Shown piece by piece: positions 1 to 10,026 of a stretch of 64,000 nt of DNA; within the stretch, counting starts at the first letter, position 1, and each line of letters begins with the position of its first letter. A program made the position numbers and the translations under genes. The stretch is from assembly GCA_030280995.1 (NCBI GenBank), contig JASXTE010000002.1, positions 31,324,683 to 31,388,682 on the forward strand, read 5' to 3'. This DNA is from Hemileia vastatrix (lineage: Eukaryota > Basidiomycota > Pucciniomycetes > Pucciniales > Zaghouaniaceae). The notes below the pieces were generated by a model, which saw only the letters and a program-made list of their open reading frames with translations, searched no databases and was not told the origin of the DNA.

Positions 1-1430
1 GCATAATATCTATTTGATGGAAACTCAGAAATATCTACAGGCATTTCTTGAAGTAATTTTAATTTAGATGAGATAGGCTCAGGTACAATTGGAGTATCTT
101 GTGCAACAGTTTCTTTCAATGAAGTGGCAGAATACTTATGGTCATTTAACAATGAGTTCAACTGTTCTTCAATGTTTGTAATTCTAGTTTTCACTCTTAG
201 AATACTGGATAATGTCTCTTTGATAGTTTCAAAAGATAATTGATTCTTGTTTTGCAGAGATGAGTAATTGTCACTTAGTCTTTTCAAGTTCAACTTATGT
301 CCCTCTAGTTCCTGGAAACAGATAGACACAGTGTCTTGTAACTTGGACAAATAATTTTTGATATTTTGCCACAAAGAAACTTTCTTCTCATGAGTTACTT
401 TGTAATTATATAAATCATTAGAAAACCTCTGCAATTCACTTCTCACTGATTGTTAACCTTTTTCAGTTAAGAAACTATAAATTTTTTTAGTTAATTTAAG
501 GTTATTCATTATATGATTTTTTTTGGTAATAATATCTCAAATATTCATCATTAATAGTAGCTACATCAGGAGTATTTCTCAATAGGGAAACAGAGTAATT
601 TTCCAGACTCTCATAAACTTCAGGATTGATTTTTTCATCTATAATTGCCATATCAGGGTTAATAATTGAAGTAGCAATTACTAATAAAGGAGTAGTTACA
701 TTAGAGTATTGAGTGATATTCCTACTAGAGCCATCCTCTACTGGTCTCAAGGTATCATCTCCCCATTCAGAATTACCTGAAGGAACTGAATCAGTAACAA
801 GAAAGGGTACTTGGGATTCAATAGAGGTGCTTACCATGGTTTTTGCAAAATTTGGAGTTGATTGTTTTTCATTTCCTTCCTCCTTGATTGGGATGAGGAG
901 GGGTTTGGTTGAATTTTTTGGGTCTGGAGTGACCTGCCTGAGTTGCTTGTTGCATCTTTTGAGCTTGGAGGGAGTCCCACTGTCATTCTGAGACTTCCAC
1001 ATTTTCATGTGGTTGAGGAGCCAACTGTGGAAGGGTTTTTACTTCTGGAGAAGGTTTCCTCTTCTCTTGAAGAAAAGTTTCTACATTTATTACCTTTTCC
1101 TCTAGCATTTCTACCTTTGATCTTAATTTGAAGCTCTCTGCTTTCAACTCCTTGATGTGAGTTGAGAGGTTATTGACTTGCTGATGCACAGGTATCTTTT
1201 TTATTTTGAAGCCTCTTGTAAGCTCTTCTGGGGGTTTCACTGAGGGCTTTGGATTCTGAGCAGTCTTTTCTACTTTTATTTCTACTTCTTGAATCTTCAC
1301 ATCCTTTTTAATCCAACAATTGATTAATTTGAGCAATTTTTGCAGTCAAAGGAGAACTTACAGAAGTCTCATCATAATCAATTAAGTCCAGTTCCTCTTC
1401 ACAGGCAGAAGAAGCAGTTTGATCAGTCAT
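1..1430 (-). pseudogene. Decayed gag of old Ty3-type element (Gypsy-C)
   Basis: No single frame is open. A start at 1430 gives about 40 codons (MTDQTASSACEEELDL...) and stops; the sense continues in another frame at 1336-983 (117 aa, charged, coiled-coil-like), then in a third at 1008-502 (168 aa, Pro/Ser/Thr-rich), then in another from about 510 to the window edge with an in-frame TAA near 453-455. The last part is Leu/Lys/Glu-rich and coiled-coil-like, resembling the middle of the Gypsy-B Gag at 57018-59552 in order and character. I therefore call it a Gag remnant, with pol expected to the left of the window. Its leader and LTR lie to the right (1451-1576, 3783-5400). No zinc knuckle or protease is reached. 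The overall assignment is inference from layout and composition. Confidence 0.55.
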
Positions 1431-1576
1431 TTTTTATATAACTTAAACTGAGATAAAAAATATTAATATTTAATCAGTTATTATTTAGCTTTTTGAAAGA
1501 AAAAAAATAAGAGATAAAATACATAATATTTCAATTGTATGATCAATTATTAGGATTTTTAATCAACTGAAATAAT

Positions 1577-3782
1577 AGGGGGTGTCAGTTCTGGAAAATT
1601 CACACTTAAATTTGACCAAATCCGCACTTAAATAAGTGCGGATTTCCGAAACACACTAGCCCCAATACTGGTGGATTTCAAAATGAAATAAGTCACTTAT
1701 TTCACTCAAATCCGCACTTTCTTAACCAAAAGTGCTTATTTCACCATAAAGTCCTATTTCACTGATACTCGTCACTCTCATCATCATCTCTATATTCCTC
1801 CCTCTCCTCCCTTTGATCTTCCCAATCCTCTTCTTCATCTTAATCTCATCAATCCATTCTTATCCTTCCCTCAATTTATAATTTACACCCCCCTCCCTCT
1901 CCCTCTCTCTCTCTCTTATCTTATCTTATCTTATCTCATCTCTTCTCTTCCTCTCTAGAATTCTCACTTATCTCTCATCCACAAGAATCTCCCTTCAAAT
2001 ATCCTAAAACATCCTCATCATACTTCCTTCCTTCAATTAAACCCTACCCAACTTTCCCTTCTGTCAATCTCTCATCAGTTTTTATTTACTTATTTTTATT
2101 TCTTACAATCTCACCCAACGTGGGGCATGAAGGAATGGACATAAATATATAAAGTAGGTACAAAATTGGGGCAAAAAATCAAAGGGAAAAGAAACAATTG
2201 GGAATTTAACAGGCTCTAGATGGTATGACAACTGAAACCACGTGCAAACTGTAGAGGATTCGGAAAATTCATCACCTGCAAGATTCCACTGGCATTCTCA
2301 ATCCCACTTCAATCCTTTTTTATATTCATGAAAATTTCCCCTCCCATTTAAATTCATTCCTCATAAAAAGTCTTATTGCCTGCCGACTTGTCATCCCACT
2401 TACCTACAGTTGTTGGAGAGCTGAATTTCCAAAAAGTAAGGAGGAATTGTGAAATCCAGGTGATGCTTCAATTGATCCCTAAGTATGATTTTGCGTCCCA
2501 AACAAATACTCCAGGTGATGAAGTTGCAAAATCCTCTGCAGTTTGCATGTGGTGTGAGTAAGAGGTATATTTTTAGGGAATCTATTAGTAATGATTAAAA
2601 AAGAGGGACCTGTTAGCAGGTGATAAAAAAATTTTCCTTGTGAAAGTCTGTACGGAAAACATTGATGCCTTTATGTCAAAAAGCTGCAAGCAGGCTAAAA
2701 TTACCTCAAGAAAATGGGTACCTTTGTAGAATATTTGCAATTATAGCTATAGACTATGCTTTGGTATCAAGTATCATCATTCCTTCCCATGACGTCTTGA
2801 TGGGTAGAACTTGGAGAACGCATAACTCAAGTGTCTTGGTTAATTTTGGAAATGGTATATTACAAGATTCTTACAAAAATTCGTAACATACTATTTCATA
2901 TATCTGAATTTTCATTGTTCCTTCTTTTTATTAAAAAAAGTTATTTCAATGTACAAAGGCTATTTTATTTTATGCATTTTAGCATTTCACACATGCATTT
3001 TTTCAATATTTATAGAGTCTAAGCCAATTGAAAGAGAATTTCTTTACATCTACAACAGTGAAAAACCTAGCACAAGTACCATGAGACATACTGATATCTT
3101 TGAATCCTCGACTGAGTATCTGGGTCACAGTGGTCGACAATATGGAGAAGACTTTCATGAATTTCATCCATTTAAAACAGGACTAGGTGGAGGAATTGAC
3201 TTGTTAAAGACCGAACTCGATAATTTTTGTAAAGAGATTCTAGAAAATCTCTCCATGCCATATATAAATTTTAATAACTTGGCTACCATTCCTCAATACT
3301 ATGAGCATGAGATTTGTAGAGAGAATAATGAAAATTATTCTACAATGAATAGAAATATTGCTTACTTCAGCACCCTTCCCCAAAAGTGTGAATATGATTT
3401 TGCAAGAGTTGCGTCAACAGACTTAGTAAAGCAGGCTCCAGAGGTAGCCCTGTATGGAGTAAGATTGAATAATGAATTGTGGGATGCGGATGTAGATTGG
3501 CAGACATCAATTGTGAACTGTAATAAAATGTTGAAAATTTTAGGAAGGGGTGTGTGCGGAGAATTGATGGGTAGGTAGCGAGGAAGGTCAGTGTGTCACA
3601 TGTGACAGGGATGTTTTGTGGCCAACATGTGGTTGTGAAAAAAATGGGAAAAAAGTGCTGATTTGAGGTCATAACTGACACCCATTTTTGAAATAAGTGA
3701 CTTTTTTGCAAAATTTAAGTGCTGATTTGGTTTGAAATACGCACTTAAGTTAAGTGCGGATTTTCCAGAACCGACACCTCCT
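1577..3782. mobile_element. 2.2-kb TIR DNA element in Gypsy-C leader
   Basis: The left end AGGGGGTGTCAGTTCTGG and the reverse complement of the right end AGGAGGTGTCGGTTCTGG form about 33-bp terminal inverted repeats with few mismatches. The element interrupts a repeat of the Gypsy-C leader and is flanked by AAT at 1574-1576 and 3783-3785; a TA duplication with ends one base further in is equally compatible. Just inside the left end, 1618-1630 and 1633-1645 form a perfect 13-bp palindrome around AA, and the right end has a related GCACTTAAGTTAAGTGC palindrome. The interior has a split coding region (2376-3578) and no transposase, so it is non-autonomous or a gene-capturing element. A second left end of the same family lies at 23527. 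The superfamily is not recognised. Confidence 0.8.
2376..3578 (+). CDS. Unrecognised split gene carried by the TIR element
   Basis: Three open stretches lie in a row: 2376-2553, 2647 to about 2855 and about 3018-3578. The junctions look like fungal introns: GTGAGTAAG at 2554 with AG at 2645-2646, and a GTATAT donor near 2855 with a T-rich tract ending in AG at 3014-3016 or 3016-3018. The last exon encodes about 185 residues (ESKPIEREFLYIYNSEKPST...) with no family I recognise. I could not make the first junction keep frame, so exon 1 may be wrong or the gene broken. If the last exon instead starts at the ATG at 2949, the product begins with a hydrophobic stretch (MYKGYFILCILAFHTCIFSI) that looks like a signal peptide, but this lies where the intron would be. 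No clear start codon precedes exon 1. Confidence 0.35.
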
Positions 3783-4278
3783 AATGAAAATACAATATTT
3801 ATCAGGACAAAAATCAACTGAAATAATTATTAAAATTTTTAAGTTAATCAAATAAATTAAGATATTTATATTTTATTACCAGGATTCAAATTAAATCAAC
3901 TGAAATAATAAAATAATTTATCAACTATCAGGACAGAGAGTCAACTGAAATAATTAACACAATGCTCAACTAATTACTAATATATATATTGACATATAAT
4001 TAGCAGGACTAAAAGTCAACTGATAATTCAACTACCAGGACTTAATGTCAACTGGTTAAGTTGATATAATTAATTTTATTAAATTACATATTTATTTTTT
4101 TACTGCCATGACAAATTGTGGACTGAAACAATATTATAATATTTTAATTATCAGGAAAAAATGTCCACTGAAATAAAAAAATATATAATATTATTTATTT
4201 AATTTATATTACTTCTAGGATTTACAACAAAATTGCTCTATCTTGGTCAACTAGGAAAAAAAATATTTATTATATTCC
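3783..4278. repeat. Gypsy-C leader with degenerate short repeats
   Basis: This is the untranslated leader between the Gypsy-C LTR and gag (it continues at 1451-1576 beyond the TIR element). It contains about eight degenerate copies of a 25-30 bp unit of the form CAGGAC-n5-GTCAACTG followed by AAATAATT, for example near 3804, 3881, 3929, 4003, 4037 and 4154, plus one at about 1553. In several copies GGAC and GTC(C) could pair as a small stem. No ORF is present. Confidence 0.6.
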
Positions 4279-5400
4279 AAACACCTCCCCCTGTAATGTG
4301 AGAAAATTAATTCCACTACAGAGTGTTGAGAAAAAAATATATATTTGAACTATGAAATATGCAGAGTGAGACCTAAAGATAGTAACTGGTATAGTCACCA
4401 CAAATATATAGGACAATTTTCACTATATAAAACTTAGATTTGGAGCGAGGTTTGATTCCAAGTTGTGGCAAAAAAGGTAAGTCACGTGCCTGATGACGTT
4501 TGTTGTTTTCAGTTGTACAAAAGTCCTTATTGGTCCTCATAGTCAAATGTCCCAGGGTCACTGACATCAAGATAAAGGTGCATCTATGAAGATTTGGAAA
4601 GGCTCCCAACTTTCAAGGAGCCCTCTTGGTCTAGAAGATTTTAACAGCAGTCTAATGGCAGTGAGATGTGGATAACTCAAGAATTTCAAAGTTGGTACAT
4701 TATTTTTATCTTTTATGATTTTATAACTCAAATAAAAGGTATAGGATATTTATTATTATTACTTATAAGAATCAGTTTTACGCAAATGTAAGTACTAAAG
4801 CAGTAATAGTAGTAATAAAAATGAATTTGATTGTATATAATAGAATGTAAGTAAGTAATGAATGAAGAAAAACAGCCAAATTGAAGGCCTTATATAGGCA
4901 AAAAGGAGAGAAATCACAGGGTTAAGAAATCTACATACAGAAGTGTGAGAGGGTGAAAAATTCCAAATTAAGATATTGCAAATAGTAAGAGTGTTCTATA
5001 AAGAATGTGTCAATAAAATTTAGTTACTGTATATATCAAATTATTTGATTTATTTTAAAGTTTTCTGTAAATGTCACTCTTAAAATAAAATAATTTGAAT
5101 TTATTTTTGGTGTCAATATAATTTTAACTATTTTAAATAAAATCAGTAGAGTTTAAAATTTAGGATTAATTTATTTTTATTTCACTTATAACCTGTCATG
5201 AGGAAAGTGTTAGGGAAGAAAAATATGAGGGACATTAATTTTAAATACTTACTTGATTTACTTATTTTAATTAGTTAATTTATTACAAGTAAATTACAAA
5301 GTAAATATAATACAATTAATAAAATAAGCTTTAAAGGCATGTCTTCATCCCAGTAAATAATTAATTATTTTACTGGGTAATTCTAGTAGCTTGGCTGACA
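4279..5400 (-). repeat. Gypsy-C long terminal repeat, copy A
   Basis: It is homologous over its length to the LTR at 5476-5815 plus 18472-19209: both share the ACACCTCCCCCTGTAAT start on the plus strand, a GTCACGTGCC or GTCATGTGCC block, a TATATAGG block and the GGCTGACA end. In element sense it begins TGTCAGCC and ends GGTGT; the terminal CA of the sister copy is mutated here. The Gypsy-C leader and gag follow on the minus strand, so this is the 5' LTR. Divergence from copy B is much larger than between the LTRs of Gypsy-A or Gypsy-B, so the element is old. Confidence 0.7.
4886..4899 (-). promoter_or_regulatory. LTR TATA box (Gypsy-C, copy A)
   Basis: On the minus strand this reads GCCTATATAAGGCC, a TATA element inside the LTR and correctly oriented for transcription towards gag. 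The equivalent in copy B is at about 18743-18757. Confidence 0.5.
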
Positions 5401-5475
5401 AATTATATTACTTCTTGGACTAAGAACAAAGATGCTCTATCTTGGTCAACTAGGAAAAGAAATATATTATATACC
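5401..5475. other. 75-bp spacer between two tandem LTRs
   Basis: The spacer matches the start of the leader that follows LTR copy A (both hold GCTCTATCTTGGTCAACTAG). The arrangement is therefore LTR-B, leader start, LTR-A, leader, gag in element sense, as left by template switching or unequal recombination. Confidence 0.55.
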
Positions 5476-5815
5476 TGACACCTCCCCCTGTAATTTGAGC
5501 AATTTAATGCCAACTACAGAGTGCTGAGTAAAAAGATATACATATATAATGAAATATGCAGAGTGAGGCCTACAAATAATAATAGCTACAGTCACTACAA
5601 ATATATAGGACATTTAGGCTTATATAAACCTTGAATTTGGGCCAAGTTTTGATTCTCAGTTGCGGAAAATAAGGTTAGTCATGTGCCTTTTGACATTTGT
5701 TGTCTTTTGTTTGTCCAAAAATCACTATAGGTGTGTTGTAGTTGATTGTCCCACAGTTGTGGGCATCAAGATATCAATGGTTCAATAACGATTTGGAAAG
5801 TCCCCAAACTGGCGG
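5476..5815 (-). repeat. Gypsy-C-type LTR, copy B, left part
   Basis: It starts TGACACCTCCCCCTG and continues at 18472-19209; the join is broken by Gypsy-A. Removing Gypsy-A and one GCGG restores a sequence that aligns with copy A across the gap (GGAAAG...CTTGGTCTAGAAG). Confidence 0.7.
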
Positions 5816-6285
5816 TATGGTAAGGTAAACTCTTACAGTCGCCTTGCTGTAAGCAGAATCCGGAGGAGATGTGTGGATTTAGCAGAAAACCCCGTCCTTC
5901 CAATAAAAATAACAAAATGGGAATTCTAAATCACTAAGCTAACCAATCTACTTGAATCTGATTGATAAAAATAATGAAACTCTAAAATATTTAACGCTTA
6001 TTGAGATTTAAAGAAAGTGGCTGTTGACAAAAGAAATACTGATAACAACAATTAAGGTGTACCAGTGAAAGATCTGAAAAGATTGACTTTTATGTTTTTA
6101 TAATAATTTAAATTTATATGAGACAGCAATAATCAAGTCCCAGTGACGAAGACCTTTCTAAAGATACCCTATATGAAGTGTTATTTAAACTGTTGAGTAG
6201 TATTTCTGAAATGTTATATATAAAATATAAAGTTATAAGGGTATTACAATTTATTTAATTTGTTGAGTAATAAAAAATGAGACCG

Positions 6286-6347
6286 TGGTGGTCAATGATT
6301 AAGCTGTATGATCTGTCCCCCCTCCCAATTTCGAGTTTGAGAATCGC
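6286..6347 (+). other. tRNA-like A box/B box segment in Gypsy-A LTR
   Basis: TGGTCAATGATTAAG at 6289-6303 resembles the A box/D-arm of a Ser/Leu-type tRNA, and GAGTTTGAGAATC at 6333-6345 resembles a B box, about 44 bp apart as in type II tRNAs. No closed cloverleaf or acceptor stem is evident. It may be a tRNA-derived SINE relic or a chance match. The same segment is in the other LTR at about 17795-17856. Confidence 0.3.
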
Positions 6348-6404
6348 TTAAGTATTCCTAGTCACGTGCCTAAGTTTTCCCCTCCAGAGCTCTTCCAGAG
6401 TCAA

Positions 6405-6497
6405 TCCGGAGCCCGTACGGAGTCCGTACGGAGTCAAAGCGGAGTCCGTACGGAGTCCGTACGGAGTCGAAACGGAGTCCGTCCGGACTTCCGGACT
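6405..6497. repeat. GC-rich GGAGTCCGTAC tandem array in LTR
   Basis: About seven units of 10-12 bp (GGAGTCCGTAC or GGAGTCGAAAC variants) form a GC-rich island in an AT-rich LTR. Many units contain the palindrome CCGTACGG. Clustered short repeats in an LTR suggest a transcription-factor array, but no factor can be named. The same array is at about 17914-18006. Confidence 0.75.
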
Positions 6498-6958
6498 CAA
6501 TTTAGAACCTTAAAACCATAATAAAAAATCTAGAAAAATTACACATAATAGAGCTACTTCCCCTTTACCTACCAAACTAATTTTCGTAGTCTGCGCAGCT
6601 CTAATTACCCCGTGAAAATACATCAAAGTTAAGTAATTTTTGAAAACGTAAATATTTCTATAAAACTTTAAAATTCATTTAAAAATATAAGAAAAATAGT
6701 AAAAATTCTGGGAAAATTTCCCAAGGTTCTTGAGTAACTCGACTTGATACTTATAAATTTTCAGACCGTAAAAATAAGTTTTCTCCATAAAATAAATTGT
6801 ATTTGTGTAGGCATTCGCTCGTGACCAATTTCTTCATATTTTAAACTCCAATAAATTAAATAAAACCCTTTTATAAAAAAAATAATAACGCCAATCTTGC
6901 ACGCCGTAATAACTCCATTTACATATTTAGGTGCCGTACTAAACTTTAGGCTACCACA

Positions 6959-6970
6959 TCCTCCCTCCAA
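6959..6970 (-). other. Gypsy-A polypurine tract
   Basis: On the minus strand GGAGGGAGGA lies directly against the start of the 3' LTR (TGTGGTAG). This is the expected site for plus-strand DNA priming in reverse transcription. Confidence 0.75.
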
Positions 6971-7638
6971 TTGAGAATGTCCCCATTCTTATAACTTTGC
7001 ATAAGTGGTTGAGCAATTACAAAAGAATTATCTTTTCCAATAAAATAATTTGATAAATTTGTTTTAGCTGGTCTTCTTATAAATCTTTATAATAAAAAAA
7101 AAAAAAAAAACGTTGTTTCTTCTTCTCTGGCTTGATATAACATAAAATAAAATAATATAAATCTTGTGATGATTCCACTACTGAGAGCAAGGTTTGAATC
7201 CCTTCAGACTCCCATATACCAGTCTTCCTTCTTGTCACAGCATTGAGAGAGTGGATCTTCCTATAAGCCGAATACTCCTGATTCCAACCTCATAGGGCCC
7301 CCCACTGAGCCGAATTCTATGATTCCAATCTCGCCATAAGGTCCTCCAAGCTTCACACCAAAAAAAATGGCCTAACTATGAGGCACTAAAAAAAAATCAT
7401 TCCCTAAAATCCAACTACCACCCTAACTTCTGATTCCTTCATCACAATTTTCAAACTTTGCTTTACAGCAAACCCATAAAATACTTTTGCCAGGCTTCCA
7501 ATAATAATATTAACTTTAGACCATGTTAAAGCGCCACAAATTTCACCTAATTAACCATTATGCTTTCCATAGCATCATCACCACCTAAAATTTTAACCTC
7601 CTAAAGCTTATCAACACCCAATTCCAGAAATAATTGAA
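6971..7638. other. Gypsy-A 3' tail, no gene
   Basis: Non-coding internal sequence next to the 3' LTR. It holds a poly-A run at about 7088-7110 and a short partial repeat near 7260-7345 (GAATTC/CTCCT...GATTCCAA). No ORF is supported. Confidence 0.5.
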
Positions 7639-8545
7639 TAACCAGTTTAAAGTCTTAGTGGACAGTGATAAATTAAAAGATTGAATTGAGTTATCCAAAC
7701 AAGATTGACATTCCAATTTAAAGTCTTGGTGGACCAAACATATAATCGATTGCCAGTTTATGGTCTTGGTGGACCAAAGATCGTTTAAGTGCATAAATAT
7801 CTTGATATATTCCTAAGTAAGGCCTAGGCTTGACCAAAGATTGAATAAATTTGATAATCCAGTTTAATGTCATAGTGGACCAAACATTTGATCGACAAGT
7901 AATCCAGTATAAGGCCATAGTGGTCCAATGAATGTTGAATTATCCTGCAGATATTAATTTTCCAGTTTAAAGTCATAGTGGACTAAACAATGAATGAACT
8001 ACCAGTTTAAAGTCATGGTGGACCAAACATTTAATCGATAAGAAATCCAGTTTAAGGTCATGGTGGACCTAACACTTGATAATAGTCCAGTTTAAGGTCT
8101 TGGTGGACCTAACATTTGATAACACTCCAGTTTAAGGTCTTGGTGGACCTAACATTTTGATTTATAAAAAAAAATCCGTCTCTGAAAATATCCATAGAAT
8201 CTTGAACGTCTTTTAATTTCAGTTTAAAGTCTTGAAGGACTAACAGCTCCAATATAAAATCTTTAATGACCGTCTTGAAAATTAGCCAGTTTAAAGTCTT
8301 GGAGGACTAACAGCTCCAAAATTTGTATAAAACCTTAAGGAAAGTCTTGAACAGTAGCCAGTTTAAAGTCTTGGAGGACTAACAGATCCAAAATACGTGT
8401 AAAAAAAAACCTTAAAGAACGTCTTGAACAATAGCCAGTTTAAAGTCTTGGAGGACTAACAGATCCAAAATAGGTATAAAAGAACCTTAAAGAACGTTTT
8501 GAACAATAGCCAGTTTAAAGTCTTGGAGGACTAACAGATATCTTG
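7639..8545. repeat. Stem-loop repeat array A (Gypsy-A tail)
   Basis: About 17-18 irregularly spaced copies of CAGTTTAA followed by a small stem-loop. At 8055-8070 the stem is AGGTC/GACCT, at 8295-8308 it is AGTC/GACT, and the loop is six bases in both (ATGGTG, TTGGAG). Later copies sit in a longer unit of about 75 bp (GGACTAACAG...GTCTTGAAC...CCAGTTTAAA). There is no ORF across the array. Paired changes in the two arms suggest that the hairpin, not the primary sequence, is kept. Confidence 0.85.
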
Positions 8546-8684
8546 AAGTAAAATCCCATTGGTATTGAGTTCCCCTAGACCCTGTTTCCTGTCTAAACTA
8601 AATGAATAAAACTAAAAAGAATGAAAACTAAAAAAATAAAACTAAGAAATATAATAATGATTTTGATTTAATTAATAAATTTTA

Positions 8685-8862
8685 ATTTTAATTTTAATTT
8701 TTTTTTTTTTTTTTTTTTTTTAATTATTTTTTTTTATTTTTTATTATTATTATTATTATTATTTTTTTTTTATATTAGTTATTATATTATTATTATTATT
8801 ATTTTATTTTATTTTATTTTTTTTTTTAATAATTTTTTTTTTTTTTTTTTTTTTTTTTTTGT
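8685..8862. repeat. T/A low-complexity tract
   Basis: Long T runs broken by TTA trinucleotides. It is simple sequence inside the Gypsy-A tail with no other signal. Confidence 0.9.
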
Positions 8863-9640
8863 GATTTAAAAGAGATAGTTTTGAAATAAAAGTTAAAATT
8901 TAATTTTTAAAGAATGATAAACGAATGTGAAAAGAATGATAAAAAAAGTAATAAAAAGAAAAATTTTAAAATAAAATTTTAAAAGATGCCCCCCGGCCAT
9001 TTGATGAGCCGTACCCTCAACATCATACCCACATCCAAGTGCAACTTGATGTGGTTACACAATTTTGAGAAATTGAAAAGAAAAGAAAATAAATGAAAGT
9101 TTTTAGAAGATAATTTTTATAATGATGATCACTGGGTGGGCTCCCTCCAATTTATAAAAATGATTAGAGACCACCAGTGAGCATCACCTTTACAATAATT
9201 AATAATATATATTAAAGAAAAGAAATCACAATCTAACATAAAAAAAATCAAAAACAAAATAAAATAAAAGAAATCTTGAATCCGGCGTTGAGAGCGGTGT
9301 CTCTTGATTCGTTCCAGTTTATAGTCTTAGTGGACTTCCTAAAATTAAAAGACAAAGCCAGGATTCAACTAGAAACAGGGAAAATTTTGGAAACGAACAT
9401 TATGGGGTAATTGTGTATAGAGCAGCCAGCCCATCAATTACCCCCACACTTGCCAATATTTAATTAAGAAGGTTCCCCTGTGAACACTTCTTCCAATAAA
9501 TTTTAAAATTTTCCAACACTATCTTCACCCATATTTTAAGTATTTTAAGTTTTTGAAAATTTCAAAGAAGGTCTTCTTGAATTTTGTTAAGTTTCATCAT
9601 AGTTTCTTCGCCCATATACAGTGTAACGATAGTAAAGTAT
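8863..9640. other. Gypsy-A tail, no gene
   Basis: AT-rich non-coding DNA. It holds two longer imperfect inverted repeats: AACATCATACCCACATCC against GTGCAACTTGATGTGG near 9017-9054, and GATCACTGGGTGG against CCACCAGTGAGCATC near 9127-9186. One isolated copy of the stem-loop motif (CCAGTTTATAGTCTTAGTGGAC) is near 9314. Nothing else is supported. Confidence 0.45.
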
Positions 9641-10026
9641 TTTTGATAAAAATAAGAAGATAGTTTATCCTCGTTGCGGAGGTATAAAATTTGATAAATG
9701 TCATTTAAAATTGTAGTTTATCCTCATTTCGGAGTTATCCGTAAAATTTCATCAATATCATAGTTTATCCTCATTGCGGAGGATCCATAAAATTTGATAA
9801 ATGTCATAGTTTATCCTCATTGCGGAGGAATCCATAAAATTTAAGAAGTTTCATCAATATCATAGTTTATCCTCATTGCGGAGGAATCCGTAAAGTTTCA
9901 TTGATATCATAGTTTATCCTCATTGCGGAGGAATCCGTAAAGTTTCATTGATATCATAGTTTATCCTCATTGCGGAGGAATCCGTAAAGTTTCATTGATA
10001 TCATAGTTTATCCTCATTGCGGAGGA
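9640..10026. repeat. Stem-loop repeat array B (Gypsy-A tail into pol end)
   Basis: Eight copies, about 48 bp apart, of AGTTTATCCTCATTGCGGAGG. The stem is TCCTC/GAGGA with a six-base loop, for example 9814-9829. The last copy overlaps the end of pol and encodes its final residues (LRNEDKL, then TGA). Intervals are near-identical (ATCCGTAAAGTTTCATTGA), so this block grew by recent tandem duplication. Confidence 0.9.

Larger units (their letters stand above)
5816..6958 (-). repeat. Gypsy-A 3' LTR
   Basis: It is nearly identical to 17325-18467 (offset 11509 bp, equal length). It contains the GGAGTCCGTAC array at 6405-6497 and a tRNA-like segment near 6286-6347. Confidence 0.95.

Noticed and set aside
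7718..7918. 69- and 66-aa frames in the Gypsy-A tail
   Set aside because: They are translations of the stem-loop repeat (LVHQDFKLECQ and similar) without a start context; the array as a whole has no continuous frame.
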